From: Nitzschia sp. DOCU1
Lineage: Eukaryota; Bacillariophyta; Bacillariophyceae; Bacillariales; Bacillariaceae
Assembly (NCBI GenBank): GCA_951394045.1
Contig: OX595987.1
Location: 1,798,001 to 1,862,000 of the forward strand
DNA: 64,000 bases
Reading direction: 5' to 3'
The notes under the pieces were generated by a model, which saw only the letters and a list, made by a program, of their open reading frames with translations, did not search any database and was not told where the DNA came from. Of this stretch, positions 56,501-64,000 are shown one piece after another (position 1 is the first letter of the stretch; the number at the start of each line of letters is the position of its first letter). Both the position numbers and the translations under genes were made by a program.

Positions 56501-57447
56501 CTTTCAATGACGGTAGCTTCTGTTGCTGTAACTGCCGGCGCAGCATTGTAGTGTAAAGCTGGATGCCCTAAACGTGCCACTGGCGGTATGAAGTCTGCCT
56601 GAACTGCATGCGCTGTTATTTCCGATGGATGAGCAGCATCATCCTCGACCAATGTTGCTTGTGCAGGCTGCTCCTGTTCGTCTGCTAGTGATGACGAGGA
56701 TGTCAAGTATATGCCTTCATATGCTGCAAGCTTCATTGCCACCATGTCCTGATCGTTTGCGATGTTCTTTTTGTTTACCGAAGTGGATGAGTATGCCGCA
56801 GTTACTCGACCCCCACCGTATGCTGCAAGTTTTTGTGCAATCATGTCATCGTGATCTACGCGTTTGTTGCGTTCTACAGGAATAAAAAACTCAGTTGCCG
56901 ATGACCTAGCAGCAGCAGCAGCCGATCCAGCGGGCATGGATGCCACTCGAGACGACAAGGACGGCACCGACGACGAAACTGGCCGAGCAAAGGTTGCGCC
57001 CATTTTCATTTCCGACTGGTCGATATTAAGTGGCTCACATTTCGACGACGACGACGCACGTTTTTTCATGGAAGCTCGAGATGCTGCCTCCCAGTTTCGC
57101 TCTATATCCACTGTATCGTCGTCAGAAATACCCAGACTGTCAAGAGAAGGATAAAGGCTCTCCCGTCCCGATGATTTTCGCAATTCGGCTGGGGATTGTC
57201 GAGGGGCTGGCGCATTCTGGGACGAGTGCTGCTGGAATTCAATCGAAGCATTGAAAATCTCCTCTGGGTCCGAAACCGCCGTAGCTGCTGCTGACTGTTG
57301 ACCAGCCGCAGAAGCCTTCTCCTTCACCATGGGGAAAATGAGATCATTCAAATCCTTCGTAGTGGTCGACTTTGTCGCGTCTGCTTCGGCCGTGGCCATT
57401 TCAGGGTTCAAATTATTGTTGTTATTGTTGCTTTCTTCCGGAGGCAT
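53557..57447 (-). CDS. FYVE-ankyrin-RING protein B with long repetitive N-terminus
   Basis: Five exons (minus): 57447-55084, 55019-54394, 54309-54297 (13 nt), 54221-53775, 53700-53557; 1,197 residues. Introns of 64, 84, 75 and 74 nt keep phase. Residues 1-788 are low-complexity with internal repeats (see findings) and no known domain. Residues 795-1197 are the shared module: M-E-T-L-F-G near the junction, W-x-A module (SWVATVNTNQKAL to WAPPQMHPF), FYVE-like finger (CFICEAQFAVFRRACHCRNCG), ankyrin-like segment (FYPVHCAVLGGNVTILKWLV) and RING (CIICCDNVINCVFTPCGH). The joining of the long first exon to the FYVE exons is supported by donor GTAAGA, acceptor ATTAG and phase, plus the M-E-K-L-F-G match in paralogue C. 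The acceptor's pyrimidine tract is weak, so an alternative start at 54983 remains possible. Confidence 0.78.
54297..54309 (-). other. 13-nt microexon of FYVE-ankyrin-RING gene B
   Basis: Bounded by acceptor CTTCGCAG and donor GTGAGT. It finishes a Phe codon and adds Y-P-V-H, giving FYPVHCAVLGG as in the paralogues. Confidence 0.78.
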
Positions 57448-57950
57448 TGTACCAGCTTTGCACCACACCAGCAACAAGGTTCATTCCTTACTATGTAGCT
57501 CAAGAATATTCACTCCAAGTTAGACGGTAATGTATTGCTTCCCACTACAATTACCGGTGGGTCTCGTCGACAAGAAGTGTTTCGATGCGACACAACCCGA
57601 AAACCTTCGAGAAGACGGGGTAGTTCCTCGAAGCCATTCCGCCTCTCTTTCGGAAGCATGCTGGCGCTCGGATTTGTGTGGTGGATGGTGGGAGTTTGAG
57701 AGGCAGAATAACCGTCATTTACCGCTTTGTGAATCGTGATTCATGTTCGATCCCCTTCATGAAAGAGTTACGTATGAATCAATCGATCAAAGATTAGAAC
57801 CTTGCAGCGAGCATATATCTTTGCCGAGTCAGTCGACTCGACTCACTATCGACTGAAAACAGGAGAGTCTCTACCGGTAGCTAAGTTGCCAAAGGTATAT
57901 TTTATTGTAACCATATGGTTAAAGTATTTCGCCTCCTCTTCATTCCTCAT
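57448..57950. other. Intergenic region
   Basis: About 500 nt: promoter of FYVE-ANK-RING B and 3' UTR of the kinase-cyclin gene. Contains the 10-bp palindrome CTACCGGTAG at 57871-57880. No coding frame supported. Confidence 0.5.
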
Positions 57951-59354
57951 TTACACTTCCAAGTACTGTCTCGGATAGAGGCAAAAGTCCATCATCATGA
58001 GCAGCGTAGCTTCATTGTCCGCGTAAATGTCCGTGTCCCAATTCTCAAACATAGAATGCAGATCACTCAACTCGGACAAATCCGTCAACTCCCGCTCAAA
58101 GAATTTATGGGCCAGGACGATACAATCTAGTAGTCCCTGGTCGTCGGGGTCATCCAAATCGCACAATTCGCCCATTTGAGTACTATACGTCAAGGCGGCC
58201 TGGGCTGTCATTGGGTTGTCCCACTCCATGGCACGACAAATCTTGGAAATTCGTTGAAAGCGTTTCGAAAGGACTGGATCGGCACGTTGCTTCTTTCCGC
58301 CACCTTTCGGACCCCGACGTTGGTTGCTCTTGGAAAGGGTCGCATTTTCCTTTTGTTCTTCGATTGCCTCATCGTCCCCACTATTCTCAAATGGCAGTGC
58401 CGCATAAATATTAATTCGAGTAAATGTCTTTGGATCCACTTGTAGATTGTGCTTTTGAAAGACTGTCGATTCCAAAGCTTGGCGTGCCGTCAGGCGTTCC
58501 GATGGATCGGTAGTGAGGAGTCCACGGATTAGTTGGGGGAACGGCTGGTCCTTGGGAAGTTCTGCTAGACAATCCTTGATTAACGTCAACGCCCCCTTGT
58601 CTTTATGAACCTCCAGAGCTTTGCCTCGGAGCAATTCCAGCAAACAGACGCCCACGCTCCACAAGTCACTGGGGAAGCTGTATTCCGCTTCTGCCACGAC
58701 TTCTGGTGCTCGATAGGTAGGCGTTCCGATGGAGGGAGTGTGAGTGGTCATGCCATCTTGGGCCAAAGAAGCTGGCTTCATATTCTCGCCTCCTGGAATG
58801 ACAACACTCGGGTCCACAATTTTGGCGAGACTAAAATCAATGAGGACTGGTTCCAACAATTCTTCGTTGTCACTTTTCCGTCTCAGCAAAACATTATCAC
58901 TTTTAATGTCGCGGTGTAAAATGGAATTTTCATGAAGATGGGCCACAGCACTCAACAAGCCATGAGCAATCACGATCTTTTGAGCCTTGTTGTAAATCTT
59001 TTCCAGCGCATCCATCAAAGAACCTTCTGGAAAGAGAGCCATGGCCATGGACAGGCAGCCTCCCGTTCCAGCGCCGGCGTCATCGGGGTCATCGCTGTAG
59101 CTGGTTTGGACATCGTGAATGGCGATAATGTTGGGGTGAGCATTTTCATGACGCAACAAGCGCAGTATGGAAACTTCACGCAGTGCACCCAGAGCCAGGC
59201 CGATATCCTCCTCGTCATCGTCATCCGCCTGAAATAACTTTAGGGCGAATTCATTGCCATCGTCATCATAAACAGTAACCACCGAGCCATACGATCCACT
59301 GCCAAGCGACTGGGCACGGTGGTATGTGGCTAGGGGTAAGCTACCTGAAGACAT
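57951..59354 (-). CDS. Protein kinase with C-terminal cyclin-like domain
   Basis: 467 residues, one exon, ATG at 59354. Kinase domain about 8-310: Gly loop LGSGSYGSVV, VAIK-type lysine in FALKLFQ, an acidic insert, catalytic loop LHRDIKSDNVLL, then VLIDFSLAKIVD, where DFG is replaced by DFS, and activation-segment end GTPTYRAPEV. The P-loop and HRD look active and overall similarity is CDK/CMGC- or NEK-like. A basic linker (RRGPKGGGKKQRADP) leads to about 100 residues with a cyclin-box pattern: TAQAALTYSTQMGE, LLDCIVLAHKFFERELTDL, and YADNEATLLMMMDFCLYP. If correct, this is a kinase carrying its own cyclin-like partner. Substrate and cell-cycle role unknown. It sits between two FYVE-ANK-RING genes on the same strand. 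Confidence 0.85.
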   Translation of the reverse strand: MSSGSLPLATYHRAQSLGSGSYGSVVTVYDDDGNEFALKLFQADDDDEEDIGLALGALREVSILRLLRHENAHPNIIAIHDVQTSYSDDPDDAGAGTGGCLSMAMALFPEGSLMDALEKIYNKAQKIVIAHGLLSAVAHLHENSILHRDIKSDNVLLRRKSDNEELLEPVLIDFSLAKIVDPSVVIPGGENMKPASLAQDGMTTHTPSIGTPTYRAPEVVAEAEYSFPSDLWSVGVCLLELLRGKALEVHKDKGALTLIKDCLAELPKDQPFPQLIRGLLTTDPSERLTARQALESTVFQKHNLQVDPKTFTRINIYAALPFENSGDDEAIEEQKENATLSKSNQRRGPKGGGKKQRADPVLSKRFQRISKICRAMEWDNPMTAQAALTYSTQMGELCDLDDPDDQGLLDCIVLAHKFFERELTDLSELSDLHSMFENWDTDIYADNEATLLMMMDFCLYPRQYLEV

Positions 59355-59739
59355 TCTGGTGAAACTTAATTGCGACCACTGCACTTCTGTATTGAAAGAG
59401 TGAGATTGTGCTCATGCCCACATCAAAACACAGATAGCGGCGGCGAGGGCGAGAAAACCAATGCCGCGCCAAAGTTTTCCGGGACTCGTTCGTGAACCGC
59501 ACTACGACATTTACGGCACTATCGATAGCCATTTCCCGCTATGATACCCGGTCACGAGACGGTAGCTGGTGCAAGTATCATATGAGATGCCGTGTTGCCC
59601 CTCTTACCCTAGTTGTAATCAAGATGATTATCAAGCAAATTACTTGTGATGCAGAGCGGTTCCATTGCATGCATTTTTAGTTTATGAATAATATACAAAT
59701 CTCCATGTGTGTATCGCGGCCAAGCTCGCAGCATCCCCC
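59355..59739. other. Intergenic region
   Basis: 385 nt: promoter of the kinase-cyclin gene and 3' UTR of FYVE-ANK-RING C. Nothing recognised. Confidence 0.5.
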
Positions 59740-61992
59740 CTATGGCCGGAAAATCTTGATGAACTCTCCTCGAACATTGCAGACAGGGCAAACTTTCATG
59801 TTCTTGCTGCATTCTAGGCAACATACTTGGTGGCCACAAGGAGTCATTACGCAGTCAATCGAATTCTCGTAGCAAATGATGCAAGAATCAGCGTTTTTCT
59901 TCATGCTGCTAGCATGCGTATCCTCACCCACCGTTTGGTCAGCGTCGGCATCGAACGAGCTTGTGTAGGAATTACCATCGTAGCTTCTATCATCCCATCG
60001 AGGGTCGGACGATTCCGGTCGACGACGTCCTCTAGAGCCCGGTAGCGCTAGCAGGACGGCCTCCATCGCGCGAAGACTCGACTTCAAATCTTTGGAGTCG
60101 TAGATGGACACGCCATTGTCGACTACCAAGTATCTCAAGATATCAACAGAGAGACATTCCATAGCAATCGTCAATACAGAACGATTTTTTGACGTTAGAA
60201 TCAGCTGGTCGGCGCTTCCTCCTCGCTTTGGCTTTTTGCTGCTACCAGATCGAATAACCTTGATTGGACAAAAATGATCTTCGACGAGCCACCGTAAAAT
60301 GTCAAGATTACCACCGGCGACTGCACAGTGAATGGGGTACATGGTCTCCTCCTTCTTTTTGGAGAACTGAGGGAAAGGTGTGCGCAGGTTGATGTTTCCG
60401 CTACCATACACTGCAACCGCCTCTTCGTAGTCCCCATCAAGAAGAGCCTTCTTGAAAGCGGCGCTCAAATGAGTACAGCACTTGCAAACGCGAACGCTTG
60501 CCTCCTTCTTTAAATTATATGTTTCGGGAATCATCTTGGCAGGCCACATGGTTGAGCAGTTGGTGCAAACGCAAACACCACAGTTTCTACAGTGACTTGC
60601 TCTTCGAAACATTGCAAACTTTCCCTTACAAATGTGACAGCTGGGATTTTCCCCAAATGATAACATCTTTGGCGGCGCATTAGCAATGGCAGACTCGCGA
60701 GCTTCTTTCTCGGAAGCAAACGAAAATGCCTTTAGGTATTTTGACGCCGTCGCTGGATTCTTTGCCACCCCTTTCTGGTTGGTGTTGATGGTCGCGATCC
60801 ACAGGTTTGTAGCTGTATTGTGATATACTGTGGCCGTAAGTAGAATACGGGGATGAATGTTCTCGGCCTGATGCCAGGAGAAGCTTGAAACACTCCCGGC
60901 GGTAGGAGACGGCGCCATGAAAGACTGTTTTGCCTCGTCCGTTACTTGATCACCAAATAACTTCTCCATGAGTGCTGGTCTTGATCGTACGCTGTTGTTG
61001 CCAGTAGACACAGACAATCTTGTTCGCCCAAAGCTTATGTCACGACCAATGTTATCATCTTGTGTAATAATGTCGCTGGCAACCGACCGTGCAGTCGAAC
61101 TGCTCCTCCTGGCATCCGGCAAACCCGGGCCGACACTATGGGAACTCGAAACACAGACCCGCATTTCTCGTCGCGTACGTGATGTTGATGGTGGGGGCTT
61201 GTGGTTGTTGGATCGGGTGCGGCTGCTTGATCTCGAACGTGTTGATGGATTGCGGCTGCTCGAGCGCGTGCGCCGAGTGCTCGATGTTGCCGGTGGTCGG
61301 CTGCTTGGCCGTCCCGAACTAGGTTTAGCGCCGGAGGTGCTTGATATCGTTGTTTTCTGGTGAAAGCTCCCAGAGCGCTCTCCAATCGGGTTACTTCGCG
61401 TTCGACTTGAAGATCTGCCTCTGCTGTGAGCACTGCCCATCTGCACGACTTCACCCTCGTGGACATCAGTTGGTCGCACCCGAGAGCGGGATCTTCCGCG
61501 TCGAGAATCCCTGGAGGAGCTCCTGATCGACGATGATTCCTTTGGTCTTGACGAAGACCTGGCAATAGCAGACGAAGATTTTCTCTCCGAACCACGGCCT
61601 CGCGAAGGTTTGTCAACAGATGATGTTGACGAGTCCTCAGAGGACACTGGGTTGGTACGTCGATGAGCCGACGATGAGTCTGTATTGGAGGTATTGGTTC
61701 GGCTTCGTGGCGGCCGACGTTTATTCGCCACTGGGTGCTCTGTTGACGGCACGGAAGCTTTTGGTGGTACTACTGGTGCAATGGAGTCGGCGACAACAGG
61801 TTTCATCATCCAACTGGCAACGGAAGACGAATCCGAAGGCGGACGCCCCCTACTAGAAGAAGAGGCACTTCGTCTGGGTAGCTTCGGTTTACCAGGAGAC
61901 GAGGCGATGACAGTTTCAAACGCATCGTCCCCATTGTTTTCGGCAAATGCCACCCACCCCGAAGCACCGTTGATCGGCGCCGTCAATACCAT
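59740..61992 (-). CDS. FYVE-ankyrin-RING protein C with Arg/Ser-rich N-terminus
   Basis: 750 residues from the ATG at 61992, one exon. The N-terminal 340 residues are disordered and rich in SR/RS dipeptides (for example SRSSSRTRSNNHK). M-E-K-L-F-G near residue 346 opens the shared module: W-x-A segment (about 385-440, NLWIATINTNQKGV to NAPPKMLSF), FYVE-like finger (about 445-510, CHICKGKFAMFRRASHCRNCG, VRVCKCC), ankyrin-like repeat(s) (about 545-640, YPIHCAVAGGNLDILRWLV) and RING (about 700-750, CIICYENSIDCVMTPCGHQVCC). The frame stays open for about 45 more codons upstream of the ATG, with protein-like composition, so an upstream spliced exon is possible. This intronless copy anchors the exon structure of the two spliced paralogues. 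Confidence 0.85.
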   Translation of the reverse strand: MVLTAPINGASGWVAFAENNGDDAFETVIASSPGKPKLPRRSASSSSRGRPPSDSSSVASWMMKPVVADSIAPVVPPKASVPSTEHPVANKRRPPRSRTNTSNTDSSSAHRRTNPVSSEDSSTSSVDKPSRGRGSERKSSSAIARSSSRPKESSSIRSSSRDSRRGRSRSRVRPTDVHEGEVVQMGSAHSRGRSSSRTRSNPIGERSGSFHQKTTISSTSGAKPSSGRPSSRPPATSSTRRTRSSSRNPSTRSRSSSRTRSNNHKPPPSTSRTRREMRVCVSSSHSVGPGLPDARRSSSTARSVASDIITQDDNIGRDISFGRTRLSVSTGNNSVRSRPALMEKLFGDQVTDEAKQSFMAPSPTAGSVSSFSWHQAENIHPRILLTATVYHNTATNLWIATINTNQKGVAKNPATASKYLKAFSFASEKEARESAIANAPPKMLSFGENPSCHICKGKFAMFRRASHCRNCGVCVCTNCSTMWPAKMIPETYNLKKEASVRVCKCCTHLSAAFKKALLDGDYEEAVAVYGSGNINLRTPFPQFSKKKEETMYPIHCAVAGGNLDILRWLVEDHFCPIKVIRSGSSKKPKRGGSADQLILTSKNRSVLTIAMECLSVDILRYLVVDNGVSIYDSKDLKSSLRAMEAVLLALPGSRGRRRPESSDPRWDDRSYDGNSYTSSFDADADQTVGEDTHASSMKKNADSCIICYENSIDCVMTPCGHQVCCLECSKNMKVCPVCNVRGEFIKIFRP

Positions 61993-62440
61993 CTTTGATA
62001 TCTCCTTCAGGGAGTAAAGCAATTTGTGGTTGTTGGCCCTACTGAGCAGATAGAAGTGCTTGTCTTTATTGTCGTGGCTCTGGGAACGGAACGTCAAAGG
62101 CGTACCTGGTAGGAGTTTCTCGCGAAACTGGTTTGAAGAACGGTAAATGGGCGATGATTAGATTCAAAGACAATGAAATTGGGCGAATTTGTGATCGTTG
62201 TTTGTTACGGCATAAGCGATCGTTGTGTGAGCAGCGCTGCCTCGTGAAATTAGCGTGTGAATCAACTTCTACGAGAAATGCATATATTCGTTAATGTAGT
62301 TTTTATATTTCATGATGCGACATCGAAGATAATTATAGAGACATAGGGATCGCCAGACACCAACAGCGATTGTGGCGCACCGCTGTGACATCAAATTTTA
62401 GTGTGAAAGCGAGGCCCCTCCGCGCCGGGCGATCCCACGG

Positions 62441-62461
62441 AGTGTGATGATGCATCACACT
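62441..62461. repeat. 9-bp inverted repeat, 3-nt loop
   Basis: Arms AGTGTGATG and CATCACACT around ATG. It could form a small hairpin; no gene is close enough to assign a role. Confidence 0.7.
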
Positions 62462-62673
62462 TTCCTTCCACGGAATCCCAAGGCATTCGACTCCTTCCAG
62501 GAAGCCTACATGTGTGTCTCTCCAGAGCATATTAACGATGCACGGTATCAAATATTACCATGATTGCCTCTTTTTCTTGAAAATACGGGAACTTTCCCGC
62601 TGGCGAAACGGCTAAAAAGAGTGGAGTTGGGGTATGTTACTTCAACAAACTTGCGCCTCGCTAGCGCCGTTAC

Positions 62674-62716
62674 GAGTGCACGGCGGTGTGGCCCTTGTGA
62701 GTGCACGGTGGTGTGG
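62674..62716. repeat. 18-bp direct repeat, one mismatch
   Basis: GAGTGCACGGCGGTGTGG at 62674-62691 and the same with one C-to-T change at 62699-62716, start-to-start spacing 25 nt. Confidence 0.75.
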
Positions 62717-63482
62717 AGAGTCGTACATACAGTCTCCTACATAAGGGAGTAGGCTTTAGCATTGAGCCAAGCAAGTTAACTTGTTTGTTGTCACATGAGA
62801 AAAATGTAGTTTCCTTCTCTCTTTTTTGTCAAATCGACCAGTATTTGCGTGCGTTGCAAAGGTCATTATCGACATCACATATTTCCACGACCACGGGTGA
62901 CAATGGTAGATGGATTGGCTACGCCAGGAGCCTAAAATCGAGTCTCATCGTCTCTGAGGTCGGTGTTTCATCTTTACTTGGGAAATTTTGTTCTTGTAGA
63001 CTTGTAGCCTAAGCAAAGATTGAGAGTTCTAGAAGTTGTCCCCAGGCCCCCATATGGGTCTTTGCGACACGCATTCTCATGCTTCCCGTACGTAAGTACC
63101 AAACCTCGCATTACCATCTTGAGAGGAATAATCTTAGCTCTTTCTAGTTGTCGCCGCGTAGTAGCGAACACAAAGCCGGTCCAGTGCCTTGTTACAGTTT
63201 GGGCGACGCAGGGGAAGACCCGGAGCATCCATATCCAGGCCGTCAGAGCCGAGAGGAGGTCCCTTTGTTCAACGATAAGCAAAAAATAGACATGTGAAGA
63301 TGGGCGATCCCAGTAGCTTCTGGGATTTCTCCTTCTACTAGAGACATGCGACAGACTGACCATACCATAACGTCAGAATCAGTTGTTTAAATTTTTAACA
63401 GCACATGCAATCTCATGCTTCAGTGTGAAATCATGAGCACCCTAGACTTTGGTTCGAAAGATAGCATATGAATGGCACAATT

Positions 63483-63500
63483 GGTGTACACGTATACACC
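63483..63500. repeat. Near-palindrome downstream of the last gene
   Basis: GGTGTA and TACACC arms flank a 6-nt centre, about 35 nt past the stop codon of the minus-strand gene at 63535. It may form a 3' UTR hairpin. Confidence 0.5.
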
Positions 63501-63534
63501 ATAGCAGTCCAACAGTCTCATCATTCGATCCACT

Positions 63535-64000
63535 CTAGACCTTGCGAACAAACGCCACTCGACGCTTAGCCCCACGGTACAGATAGAGAGTCCCAGTCAA
63601 CATGGGAATCTTAACAACCTCTTCACCACCAATCTTTGTCTTCGCCTTCTTGGCGGGTGGTGGTAGAATCCCACCAGGTCTTGGCTGGACCGTCTTGAGC
63701 AAACCGCCGGCTCCAGGTGGCTCTCCTTCGTTAACTTGTTGTCGGCGGCGGCTACGTTGCTCACGGTCGGATACCCTCGATCTATCGTTCTTCGAAGAAT
63801 CATTTGGAGAAGATACGTCGGTATCGGCATTGGAATGGCGGTCGTCTCCCTGGAAATCAACCGATGCGGATCTCTTTTTTTTCTTGCTCGCGTCGGGTGA
63901 GCCCGAGTCATCGGAACCGGATCCAGCCTTGTCGGAGCTGGAGCCAGCTTTGCCAGGAGGAGCCGGTTTGCTCCGGAGAGTCTTCTTCTTGCTCCCCTTT
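63535..64000 (-). CDS. 3' end of an unidentified gene (partial)
   Basis: The frame is open from the window edge to a TAG at 63535-63537, giving the last 154 residues of a longer protein; the start is outside. It is Lys/Ser/Asp-rich (SKKKTLRSKPAPPGK, DASKKKKRSASVDF, a RSRRRQQ patch) and ends in a more ordered stretch: GGEEVVKIPMLTGTLYLYRG followed by AKRRVAFVRKV. The closing beta-like segment might be the end of a folded domain, but I do not recognise it. Basic clusters suggest a nuclear protein. Supported by the length of the frame and by codon composition like the neighbours. Confidence 0.6.
   Translation of the reverse strand, partial: KGSKKKTLRSKPAPPGKAGSSSDKAGSGSDDSGSPDASKKKKRSASVDFQGDDRHSNADTDVSSPNDSSKNDRSRVSDREQRSRRRQQVNEGEPPGAGGLLKTVQPRPGGILPPPAKKAKTKIGGEEVVKIPMLTGTLYLYRGAKRRVAFVRKV

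Larger units (their letters stand above)
61993..63534. other. Long intergenic region
   Basis: About 1.54 kb, the longest gene-free stretch. Contains a 9-bp inverted repeat (62441-62461), an 18-bp imperfect tandem repeat (62674-62716) and a near-palindrome at 63483-63500. A 129-codon minus-strand frame with ATG at 63363 has no recognisable family or neighbours' composition, so it is not called. No transposase or reverse-transcriptase motif seen. Confidence 0.45.

Noticed and set aside
62974..63363. 129-codon minus-strand frame with a true ATG
   Set aside because: No recognisable motif, unusual Trp/Arg-rich composition and no splice partner; could be a decayed element but nothing supports it.
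63440..63470. GGTTCGAA, resembling a tRNA B box
   Set aside because: The rest of the B-box consensus, an A box and cloverleaf pairing are missing.
1..64000. Bacterial-style operons, CRISPR arrays, phage or transposon genes
   Set aside because: Genes carry introns and eukaryotic targeting signals; no evenly spaced repeats, transposase, integrase or reverse-transcriptase motifs were seen.

Overview
This window is nuclear DNA of a photosynthetic stramenopile, most likely a pennate diatom close to Phaeodactylum tricornutum. Three things support that. Genes are dense, about one per 3 kb on both strands. Introns are short (64-93 nt) with GTAAG/GTACG donors and CAG/TAG acceptors, and they restore long reading frames. 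The first gene has a signal peptide followed by an AFAP motif, the cleavage-site signature of diatom plastid precursors. The species name is inference; the eukaryotic, intron-containing nature is seen directly. Exon coordinates below were worked out by hand from splice consensus, phase and family conservation. Many long open frames begin with TTG or GTG in raw translation, so starts were moved to the first sensible ATG.

Layout. 0.1-1.4 kb: a plastid-type PhyH dioxygenase (-). 2.5-4.3: CLPTM1-family membrane protein (+). 4.3-4.8: small membrane protein (-). 5.2-8.0: NOL11-like protein (+). 8.5-9.2: tail-anchored Ubc6/UBE2J2-type E2 (+). 10.0-11.0: secreted or ER-luminal acidic protein (+). 11.2-11.6: succinate dehydrogenase CybS (-). 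12.1-13.9: S4-RluA pseudouridine synthase (+), tail-to-tail with a MOCS3/Uba4 E1-rhodanese (-, 13.9-15.4). 15.8-18.1: glycosyltransferase-like type I membrane protein (+). 19.0-22.1: Pumilio (+). 22.3-23.3: TRIC cation channel (-). 24.0-25.9: class 3 lipase (-). 26.3-28.9: putatively acylated disordered protein (-). 29.6-37.9: a 2,679-residue SNF2 remodeler (-). 39.2-43.2: DENND4-type RabGEF (+). 43.6-45.0: second RluA-type pseudouridine synthase with a PPR-like N-terminus (+), tail-to-tail with Abitram (-). 46.4-47.8: Sua5 (-). 48.2-50.7: mitochondrial EF-G (+). 51.9-62.0: three FYVE-ankyrin-RING paralogues (one +, two -) with a kinase-cyclin fusion between two of them. 63.5-64.0: the 3' end of an unidentified gene (-).

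Together the genes are mostly housekeeping. Several concern RNA modification and translation (two pseudouridine synthases, MOCS3, Sua5, mtEF-G, NOL11-like, Pumilio). Others concern membrane and ubiquitin biology (CLPTM1, E2, TRIC, DENND4, FYVE-RING proteins). The most unusual items are: the FYVE-ANK-RING cluster with 13- and 19-nt microexons and a shared W-x-A/APPKM module; the protein kinase with a DFS motif and a C-terminal cyclin-like fold; and the remodeler combining chromo, HMG, bromo, PHD, chromo, PDZ-like, SNF2 and two more bromodomains. No tRNA, rRNA, CRISPR array or intact mobile element was recognised.
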